Assembly (NCBI GenBank): GCA_902615975.1
Contig: CACMRC010000004.1
Location: forward strand, 52,908 to 116,907
Source of the DNA: an uncultured Pelagibacteraceae bacterium
GTDB lineage: Bacteria; Pseudomonadota; Alphaproteobacteria; Pelagibacterales; Pelagibacteraceae
Reading direction: 5' to 3'
Length of the DNA stretch: 64,000 bases
The position numbers and the translations under genes are program-made. The notes below the pieces were generated by a model, which was not told the DNA's origin, ran no database searches, and saw nothing but the letters and a program-made list of their open reading frames with translations. How positions within the stretch are numbered: position 1 is the first letter of the stretch; every line of letters begins with the position of its first letter. Positions 56,944 through 64,000 of the stretch are shown in pieces.

Positions 56944-59376
56944 ATGAAAACAAAAACTAAAGTCGTAGTAGTTGGTGGAGGAGTAGTAGGTGTAAGTGCT
57001 CTTTATCACCTAGCAAAAAAAGGTTGGTCTGACGTTGTCCTTGTTGAGAGAAAAGAGTTAACTTCAGGATCTACTTGGCATGCAGCTGGTTTATTGCCTT
57101 TGTTTAATATGAGTTATTCTGTAGGACAACTACATAAATATGCAGTTAATCTTTATAAAACACTTGAAGAAGAAACTGGAAAAAATGTTGGATTTAGTGT
57201 TGTTTCAAATATTCGTTTAGCAAGCACAAAAGATAGGATGGATGAATACCATCAATACGCAGGTGTCGCGCGAACTATCGGAGTAGATGTTAAATTTTTG
57301 AAACCAGAACAAGTAAAAGAAATTTGGCCATTGTGTCATACAGATGATTTAGTTGGCGCAATACAACATCCTGAAGATGGATATATTCAACCAGCAGATT
57401 TAACACAAGCATTGGCAACAGGTGCAAGAAATAGAGGAGCAGAAATTTATAGAAACACAACTGTCCTATCAATGAGACAAACTAAAGATGGATGGATTGT
57501 AGAAACAGATAAGGGATCAATAGAATGCGAACATGTTATTTCTTGTTCAGGGAATTTTGCAAGACAAACAGGTGAAATGGTAGGATTAGATATTCCAGTA
57601 ATACCTGTTGAACATCAATACATTGTTACAGAACCGCATCCTGCAATTCAAAAAAGAAAAAAAGATGGATTACCAGAAATGGGAGTTTTAAGAGATAGTG
57701 ATAGCAGATGGTATATGAGAGAAGAAGCTGGAGGATTAATTTTAGGCCCTTATGAAGATGGTGCACCAGCTTGTTATGTAGAGGGGCCATCAAAAAATTC
57801 TGAATATGAATTATTTCAAGAAGACTTAGACAGATTAGCTCCACATATAGAGGGAGCAATTCATAGAGTTCCTGCATTTGGAGAAGTTGGAGTAAAGAAA
57901 GTTTATAATGGAGCAATCTGTTATACTCCAGATGGTAATCCAATTGTTGGACCAGCTTGGGGACTTAAGAATTTTTGGATTAATGAAGGACATAGTTTTG
58001 GAATAACAGCAGCAGGTGGTGCAGGTTGGCAACTAGCAGAGTGGATAGTTGATGGTGAACCTACAATTGACATGTTAGGAGTCGAACCAAGACGTTATGG
58101 TAATTATGCAACTAAATCTTATTTAAAAGCAAAAAATGAAGAAGCATACAGTCATGTATTTATTGTCCATTATCCAGATGAAGAAAGACCAGCAGCAAGA
58201 CCACTAAGAACAGCTCCTTGTTATGAAAGAATGAAAAATTTAGGTGCTGTGTTTGGTCAAAAGTTTGGATGGGAAAGACCTAATTTCTTTGCAACAGATG
58301 GAATGGAGCAAAAAGATGATTGGTCATTTAGAAGATCAAAATGGTTTGATGCTATTAAAAAAGAATGTCAAAATGTAAAACAAAACGTAGGTCTTTTAGA
58401 TATGACTGCATTTGCAAAATGTAGAATTAGAGGGCCTAAGGCAGAGGAATTTTTAGATTATCTAGTAGCTAATAAACTTCCAAAAAAGATTGGAAGGATA
58501 AATTTATGTCATGCCTTGAACACTAAAGGAGGAGTACATTCAGAATTTACGATAATGAAAGAAGCAGAAAATAGTTATTATTTAGTTTCTGCCGGAGCAA
58601 ATTTAAGATTAGACCATGATTGGATCCAAAAATGGATGCCAGATGATGGATCTGTTATTTTTGAAGATCTAACTAACAGTACAGGAGTTTTGGTAGTAGC
58701 TGGTCCAAAAGCCAGACAATTAATGCAAAAGGTTTCAACAGATGACTTTTCAAATGAAAATTTCAAATGGCTAACTGCAAAAAATGTAAATGTTGGATAC
58801 GCTCCAGTAAATGCAATGAGAGTAAACTTTGTTGGTGAGCTTGGTTGGGAATTACATCATCCAATTGAATATCAAAATCATATTTTTGATAAATTAATGG
58901 AAGCGGGAAAAGATTTAGGAATTAAACCTTTTGGAATTAGAGCTATGAATAGTTTAAGAGTTGAAAAATCTTACAAGCTAGTTGGAACAGAATTATCAAT
59001 TGAATATTCACCATATGAGTCTGGTCTTGATAGATTTGTTCATCCAAATAAAGGAAACTTTATTGGGTTAGAAGCACTTAATAAATGGAGAGAAAAAGGT
59101 TTTGATAATAAATTGGTCACTTTAGAGGTTCACAATACTAAAGATGCAGATGTGCTTGGAAATAACCCAATTTTTAAAGACGGAAAAGTTGTTGGAAGAG
59201 CAACCGGAGGTGAATTTGGGTTTAGATTAGATAAATCAATAGCACTCGCGATGGTTAAACCTGACTGTTCGAATGTGGGCGACAAATTACAAGTTGATAT
59301 ATTAGGTGAAATGTATGACGCTACCGTCTTGGATGAGAGTCCATACGATTCAGAAAATAATTTATTGAGAGCTTAA
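56944..59376 (+). CDS. Second dimethylglycine/sarcosine dehydrogenase-like FAD-GcvT protein
   Basis: 810 aa; '[47 protein letters not shown]', C-terminal GcvT '[51 protein letters not shown]'. Confidence 0.88.
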   Translation: MKTKTKVVVVGGGVVGVSALYHLAKKGWSDVVLVERKELTSGSTWHAAGLLPLFNMSYSVGQLHKYAVNLYKTLEEETGKNVGFSVVSNIRLASTKDRMDEYHQYAGVARTIGVDVKFLKPEQVKEIWPLCHTDDLVGAIQHPEDGYIQPADLTQALATGARNRGAEIYRNTTVLSMRQTKDGWIVETDKGSIECEHVISCSGNFARQTGEMVGLDIPVIPVEHQYIVTEPHPAIQKRKKDGLPEMGVLRDSDSRWYMREEAGGLILGPYEDGAPACYVEGPSKNSEYELFQEDLDRLAPHIEGAIHRVPAFGEVGVKKVYNGAICYTPDGNPIVGPAWGLKNFWINEGHSFGITAAGGAGWQLAEWIVDGEPTIDMLGVEPRRYGNYATKSYLKAKNEEAYSHVFIVHYPDEERPAARPLRTAPCYERMKNLGAVFGQKFGWERPNFFATDGMEQKDDWSFRRSKWFDAIKKECQNVKQNVGLLDMTAFAKCRIRGPKAEEFLDYLVANKLPKKIGRINLCHALNTKGGVHSEFTIMKEAENSYYLVSAGANLRLDHDWIQKWMPDDGSVIFEDLTNSTGVLVVAGPKARQLMQKVSTDDFSNENFKWLTAKNVNVGYAPVNAMRVNFVGELGWELHHPIEYQNHIFDKLMEAGKDLGIKPFGIRAMNSLRVEKSYKLVGTELSIEYSPYESGLDRFVHPNKGNFIGLEALNKWREKGFDNKLVTLEVHNTKDADVLGNNPIFKDGKVVGRATGGEFGFRLDKSIALAMVKPDCSNVGDKLQVDILGEMYDATVLDESPYDSENNLLRA

Positions 59377-60125
59377 TGAAAATTTTAGTAGCAGTAAAAA
59401 GGGTTATTGATTACAATGTTCAAATAAGAGTTAAAGAAGACAGAACGGGTGTAGTTACTGACAATGTTAAAATGTCAACTAATCCTCCTGATGATAATGC
59501 AATAGAAGAGGCTGTAAAAATTAAAGAGGCAGGTAAAGCTACAGAAGTAGTTGCAGTAACTGTCGGAGAAGAAAAAGCTCAAGAAACTGTTAGGAAAGCT
59601 TTAGCGGTTGGTGCGGACAGAGGTATTCATGTGAAAATCGATGGAATTTTAGAACCACTCGCTGTTTCAAAAATTTTACAAAAAATAGTAGATAAAGAAA
59701 AACCAGATTTAGTATTTATGGGTAAACAAGCAATAGACGATGATTGCAATCAAACAGGCCAAATGTTGAGTGCTTTATTAAATTGGCCACAAGCAACATT
59801 TGCCTCAAAGATTGATGTCAAAGATAATAAATTAGAAGTAACTAGAGAAATAGATGAAGGTCTTGAAACAATTGAAATAAATGTTCCAGCTATTGTAACT
59901 TGTGATCTTAGGCTGAATGAACCAAGATATGCATCACTACCAAATATAATGAAGGCTAAGAAAAAACCTATAGAAGAAATTGTTGCTTCTGATTTAGGTG
60001 TAGATGTATCACCAAGATTAGAACAATTAAAAGTAGAAGAACCTCCAAAAAGAAAAGCAGGTATAAAAGTAGCAAATGTTGCTGAATTAGTTCAAAAGTT
60101 AAAAAATGAGGCGAAGGTAATCTAA
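59376..60125 (+). CDS. etfB: Electron transfer flavoprotein beta subunit
   Basis: 249 aa; '[19 protein letters not shown]', '[19 protein letters not shown]', '[31 protein letters not shown]'. Confidence 0.96.
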   Translation: MKILVAVKRVIDYNVQIRVKEDRTGVVTDNVKMSTNPPDDNAIEEAVKIKEAGKATEVVAVTVGEEKAQETVRKALAVGADRGIHVKIDGILEPLAVSKILQKIVDKEKPDLVFMGKQAIDDDCNQTGQMLSALLNWPQATFASKIDVKDNKLEVTREIDEGLETIEINVPAIVTCDLRLNEPRYASLPNIMKAKKKPIEEIVASDLGVDVSPRLEQLKVEEPPKRKAGIKVANVAELVQKLKNEAKVI

Positions 60126-61078
60126 TGGCAGTTTTACTTATAGCGGAACATAATAATAAAGAATTAAGACCATTTACTCTTAATGCAGCTACAGCAGCAT
60201 CTCAAATTGATACAGAAGTTCATGCTGTAATTATTGGTCAAAACTCTGCAGATGCTGCAAAACAATTATCTGAACTTCCAGTAGTAAAAAAAGTATTGAG
60301 TGTGGAAGGATCTCACTATGAAAACTTCACAGCAGAAAATTTTGCTCCAGTGATTGTCAAACTTGCAGAAAATTATTCTCACATTATTTGTTCAGCAAAT
60401 ACATTTGGAAAAAATTTGATGCCACGAATTGCTGCTCATCTTGATACATCACAGGTTAGTGACATTATTAAAGTAATATCACCAGATACTTTTTTAAGAC
60501 CAATTTATGCAGGTAATGCTTTTGCAACAATTAAGAGTAATGATGCTAAAAAATGCGTTACAATCAGACCCACTTCTTTCGATCCATGTGAAAGCACAGG
60601 TGGATCAGCCCCAATTGAAAAAGTAGATCCTAGTGAAGAGTTTTCAAATACAAAATTTATCAAAAGAGAAGAAATTAAATCAGATAGACCTGAACTTGGA
60701 ACAGCAAGAATAGTTGTATCAGGCGGCAGAGGAATGCAAAGTGGAGACAATTTTAAATTAATTACAGAAATTGCTGACAAATTAGGTGCAGCAATTGGAG
60801 CGTCAAGAGCGGCAGTAGATGCTGGATATATAAGTAATGATCATCAAGTAGGGCAAACAGGAAAAGTAGTGGTACCAGATCTATATATCGCTGTTGGAAT
60901 TTCAGGTGCTATTCAGCATTTAGCAGGAATGAAGGAAAGTAAAGTTATAGTTGCAATTAATAAAGATGGTGAAGCTCCAATCTTTAGTGTTGCAGATTAT
61001 GGACTTGAAGCTGATTTATTTGAGGCACTCCCTCAGTTCATGGAAGAGCTGAACAAATTAAACACTATACAAAAATAA
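60125..61078 (+). CDS. etfA: Electron transfer flavoprotein alpha subunit
   Basis: 317 aa; 'VVSGGRGMQSGDNFKLITEIADKLGAAIGASRAAVDAGYISNDHQVGQTGKVVVPDLYIAVGISGAIQHLAGMKESKVIVAINKD'. Confidence 0.97.
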   Translation: MAVLLIAEHNNKELRPFTLNAATAASQIDTEVHAVIIGQNSADAAKQLSELPVVKKVLSVEGSHYENFTAENFAPVIVKLAENYSHIICSANTFGKNLMPRIAAHLDTSQVSDIIKVISPDTFLRPIYAGNAFATIKSNDAKKCVTIRPTSFDPCESTGGSAPIEKVDPSEEFSNTKFIKREEIKSDRPELGTARIVVSGGRGMQSGDNFKLITEIADKLGAAIGASRAAVDAGYISNDHQVGQTGKVVVPDLYIAVGISGAIQHLAGMKESKVIVAINKDGEAPIFSVADYGLEADLFEALPQFMEELNKLNTIQK

Positions 61079-61101
61079 TCCTTACAGTTAAAAACTAGAG
61101 T

Positions 61102-62721
61102 ATGTCTAGAGAATCGATGGAATATGATGTTGTAATTATAGGTGGAGGACCATCAGGATTATCAACCGCAATAAAGTTAAAACAATTAGATGCAAATTTA
61201 AATGTTTGTTTATTAGAAAAAGCATCAGAAATTGGAGCTCATATTTTAAGTGGAAATGTATTTGAAACACGTGCTCTAGATGAATTATTACCAAATTGGA
61301 GAGAGTTAAATTCTCCAATTAAAACAAAAGTAACTAAAGAAAAATTTTTATTTTTAGGAAAAACCAAATCTTTAAGTTGGCCAACTTGGTTACTACCTGC
61401 GGTACAACAAAATCATAAAAATTATATTATCAGTTTAGCAAATTTATGTAGATGGCTTGCTGAACAAGCTGAAAATTTAGGTGTTGAGATATTTCCAGGA
61501 TTTCCAGCAAGTGAAATTTTATATAATGATGATGGATCTGTTAAAGGTGTAGCCACCCAAGACATGGGAATAGATAAAGATGGAAATAAAAAAGATAGTT
61601 TTGAACCTGGTATAGAGCTTTTAGGTAAAGTAACTGTTTTTGCAGAAGGGTGCAGAGGTCATTTAGGAAAACAATTGATTGAAAAATTTGAATTAAATAA
61701 AGATAAAGATCCTCAACAATACGGAATTGGTTTTAAAGAAATTTGGGAAATAGAGGATAAAAATCATGAAGAAGGTTTAGTCATGCATACAGCTGGATGG
61801 CCACTAGATAACAATACCTATGGTGGCAGTTTTATGTATCACGCAGAAAATAAACAAGTTTTTTTGGGTTATGTAATTGGATTAGATTATAAAAACCCTC
61901 ACCTGTCTCCTTACGATGAATTTCAGAGGTTTAAAACGCATCCTGCAATAAAAAAAATTATAGAAGGTGGAAAAAGAATTTCTTACGGTGCAAGAGCTTT
62001 AATTGAAGGTGGATTTCAAAGTTTGCCAAAAATGTTTATGCCTGGAGCTTTATTAGTTGGTTGTGATGCTGGAACTTTGAATATGCCAAAAATTAAAGGC
62101 TCTCATACAGCAATGAAAAGTGGAATAATTGCAGCCGAAACTATTAATGAACATTTAAAAGAAAAAAAAGATTTATCCATTTATGAAGATAAATTTAAAA
62201 ATAGTTGGTTACATAGGGAGCTTTACGAAGCTCGAAACGTAAAACCTAGTTTTAGTTGGGGGTTAATTTTAGGAATTATCTTTACTGGTATTGATCAAAT
62301 TTTATTTAGAGGGAAACTTCCTTTTACTCTCAAACATAAACACGCTGATCACGAAACATTAAACCCTGCAAATCAAATGCCAAAAATAGAATATCCAAAG
62401 TATGACAATGTAATAACTTTTGACAAAACAAGTTCAGTGTATTTAACAGGAACCAATCATGCTGAGAATCAACCAGTTCATTTAAAACTTAAAGACCCTA
62501 ATTTACCTATCAACTATACTTTAGAAAAATTTGATGAACCTGCTCAAAGATATTGTCCTGCTGGAGTTTATGAAGTTCAAAAAGAGAATGAAGTAAATAA
62601 ATTTGTAATAAATTCCCAAAATTGTATTCATTGTAAAACATGCGATATTAAAGAGCCTTCTCAAAATATAACTTGGGTTACGCCAGAGGGAAGCGGTGGT
62701 CCAAGATATGGTAATATGTAA
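61102..62721 (+). CDS. Electron transfer flavoprotein-ubiquinone oxidoreductase
   Basis: 539 aa; 'YDVVIIGGGPSGLSTAIKL', 4Fe-4S region 'CPAGVYE...NSQNCIHCKTCDIKEPSQNITWVTPEGSGGPRYGNM'. Confidence 0.96.
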   Translation: MSRESMEYDVVIIGGGPSGLSTAIKLKQLDANLNVCLLEKASEIGAHILSGNVFETRALDELLPNWRELNSPIKTKVTKEKFLFLGKTKSLSWPTWLLPAVQQNHKNYIISLANLCRWLAEQAENLGVEIFPGFPASEILYNDDGSVKGVATQDMGIDKDGNKKDSFEPGIELLGKVTVFAEGCRGHLGKQLIEKFELNKDKDPQQYGIGFKEIWEIEDKNHEEGLVMHTAGWPLDNNTYGGSFMYHAENKQVFLGYVIGLDYKNPHLSPYDEFQRFKTHPAIKKIIEGGKRISYGARALIEGGFQSLPKMFMPGALLVGCDAGTLNMPKIKGSHTAMKSGIIAAETINEHLKEKKDLSIYEDKFKNSWLHRELYEARNVKPSFSWGLILGIIFTGIDQILFRGKLPFTLKHKHADHETLNPANQMPKIEYPKYDNVITFDKTSSVYLTGTNHAENQPVHLKLKDPNLPINYTLEKFDEPAQRYCPAGVYEVQKENEVNKFVINSQNCIHCKTCDIKEPSQNITWVTPEGSGGPRYGNM

Positions 62722-63096
62722 TTAAGATAAGTCTATTGCAAACTTTTTTAAAGTTTCGATAGGAAGATGTTTAAGGGTATTTTTATGAGTTCTTTTTAGA
62801 AATATTGGACATCCTTTACCGGCTTCAACTGCTCTTGCATACCAACTAGCACACACACACCAACCATCTCCATCTTTTAATCCTGGAAATCCAAATTCTG
62901 GATGGGGAGTAATCAAATCATTTCCTGCTTCTTTTAACCATTCCAAAAACTCAGTTGTTACTTTTGCACAAACTGTATGAACACCATGATCATTTTGATC
63001 AGTGTTGCAACAACCATCACGAAACCAACCTGTTAAAGGATCATTTGAACATTCTTCCAATTCTTCACCTAGAACATTTTGTTGTTTTTTATTCAT
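62722..63096 (-). CDS. DUF2237 family protein
   Basis: 124 aa; 'NVLGEELEECSNDPLTGWFRDGCCNTDQNDHGVHTVCAKVTTEFLEW', 'GDGWCVCASWYARAVEAGKGCPIFL'. Confidence 0.85.
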   Translation of the reverse strand: MNKKQQNVLGEELEECSNDPLTGWFRDGCCNTDQNDHGVHTVCAKVTTEFLEWLKEAGNDLITPHPEFGFPGLKDGDGWCVCASWYARAVEAGKGCPIFLKRTHKNTLKHLPIETLKKFAIDLS

Positions 63097-63107
63097 TAAT
63101 TTTTTTA

Positions 63108-63737
63108 TTAATTAATATTGTAAATATTATCATCTATTCTTGCATTAAATGAAACAGATCTCCTTTCGTCTTTTCCATAAAAAGGAAATACTGAATGCAT
63201 CATATAATTTGGAAAAAAATAAAAATCACCCACTTTAGGTTTTATATTAATTATTGATGATGAATTAAACATTTTGCTTCCGTGTATTAATGATAAATTA
63301 CCATTTAAATTATTTTTTTTTACAGACTGAAACGTTTCACCAAAACTCTCAGGAAGTTTTAAATATCCAACACCAGAGATATGGCCCCCATGCCAATGAA
63401 TAGGATTGTATTCATTTTCAAATTGTCTTACTATCCAGCTAGAAATAATATTAAATTCTGTAATTTTTTTATTCTCAGTTATTTCCAACCACCTACTTGT
63501 TTTGCTAGCTAGAAAATTTAAAAATCCAGTTTCTTCCATGATATGATTTTCAAGTTTGAATTCTTGTTTTACATTTCCAGCTAATTTGTTCCCATTATCT
63601 AATTCTTTTGATTTTTCTTCATCTTTTATTATTTGATCCACATAATCATTTAGTTTTTCAATTATAATTATTGGTAGTTCTACTTTTGCAATACTTGGAC
63701 CAAATGGTCTAATAATATTTATTTTATCTTCTGACAT
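63108..63737 (-). CDS. Putative 2OG-Fe(II) oxygenase
   Basis: 209 aa; 'NPIHWHGGHISGVGYLKLP' and 'PKVGDFYFFPNYMMHSVFPFYGKDERRSVSFNARI'. Confidence 0.7.
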   Translation of the reverse strand: MSEDKINIIRPFGPSIAKVELPIIIIEKLNDYVDQIIKDEEKSKELDNGNKLAGNVKQEFKLENHIMEETGFLNFLASKTSRWLEITENKKITEFNIISSWIVRQFENEYNPIHWHGGHISGVGYLKLPESFGETFQSVKKNNLNGNLSLIHGSKMFNSSSIINIKPKVGDFYFFPNYMMHSVFPFYGKDERRSVSFNARIDDNIYNIN

Positions 63738-63750
63738 AAATTAAATATTT

Positions 63751-64000
63751 TTAAATTTTTGTTGGATTTGGTTGATCTTTATAAACTTCTTCAGGATCAA
63801 ATTTTTTTTCTTTTTCAAGAAATTCCATTTCAACTTTTCTTCCATTTTCTATTGGTCCCATTGGAATTGATCTATAAAAACATGATCTATAACCAACATG
63901 ACAACTAGCTCCATCGCCAATATCAACCGTTAACCATATTGAGTCTTGATCATCATCAATTCTTATTTCTGTTACCTTTTGTGTAAAGCCACTTGTTTTA
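63751..64000 (-). CDS. hisI: Phosphoribosyl-AMP cyclohydrolase, C-terminal part (5' end outside window)
   Basis: Reverse-complement reading: ...WLTVDIGDGASCHVGYRSCFYRSIPMGPIENGRKVEMEFLEKEKKFDPEEVYKDQPNPTKI*; 'CHVGYRSCFYR' is HisI-like. Confidence 0.85.
   Translation of the reverse strand, partial: KTSGFTQKVTEIRIDDDQDSIWLTVDIGDGASCHVGYRSCFYRSIPMGPIENGRKVEMEFLEKEKKFDPEEVYKDQPNPTKI

Noticed and set aside
57290-58032. Antisense ORFs (57290-57472, 57626-57943, 57835-58032) and similar ORFs across the window
   Set aside because: They lie fully inside strong coding genes on the opposite strand, are low-complexity and have no family resemblance; typical AT-rich shadow ORFs.
1-64000. tRNA/rRNA genes, CRISPR arrays, transposases or phage genes
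   Set aside because: Intergenic gaps are short (largest about 250 bp); no cloverleaf, regular spaced repeat or integrase/transposase motif was seen.

Overview
AT-rich, densely packed bacterial window. Protein signatures, gene order and compactness suggest a SAR11/Pelagibacter-type alphaproteobacterium (inference). The core (~4.9-62.7 kb) is a methylated-amine, betaine and one-carbon demethylation island. It contains: (i) a minus-strand operon with a DUF1989-GcvT TMAO demethylase (Tdm-like), a MarR-like regulator, an orphan FAD oxidoreductase, GmaS-like and MgsABC-like proteins, an Amt-family transporter and two tiny membrane proteins; this is divergent from a TmoXWV-like ABC transporter; (ii) fhs divergent from a heterotetrameric sarcosine oxidase/N-methylglutamate dehydrogenase-like operon (beta-delta-alpha-gamma); (iii) a DmdA-like GcvT protein coupled to a MetF-like protein, with an ABC permease and binding protein that lack a local ATPase, divergent from a Rieske oxygenase, a BhmT-like methyltransferase and a DMGDH-like protein; (iv) a DddP-like M24 protein, an APS-kinase-like/nucleotidyltransferase pair and a 2OG oxygenase; (v) a second DMGDH-like protein followed by etfBA and ETF-QO. 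Housekeeping genes flank the island (zapE, photolyase, purEK, cspA, hisI). Best candidates for new biology: the orphan FAD enzyme between gmaS and tdm, the DmdA-like/MetF-like unit, the four-gene M19/unknown/DUF3726/mini-zinc-protein operon, the APS-kinase/nucleotidyltransferase pair, paired stem-loops after binding-protein genes, and three small ORFs absent from the supplied ORF track. All family calls come from reading protein motifs by eye; no database search was run.
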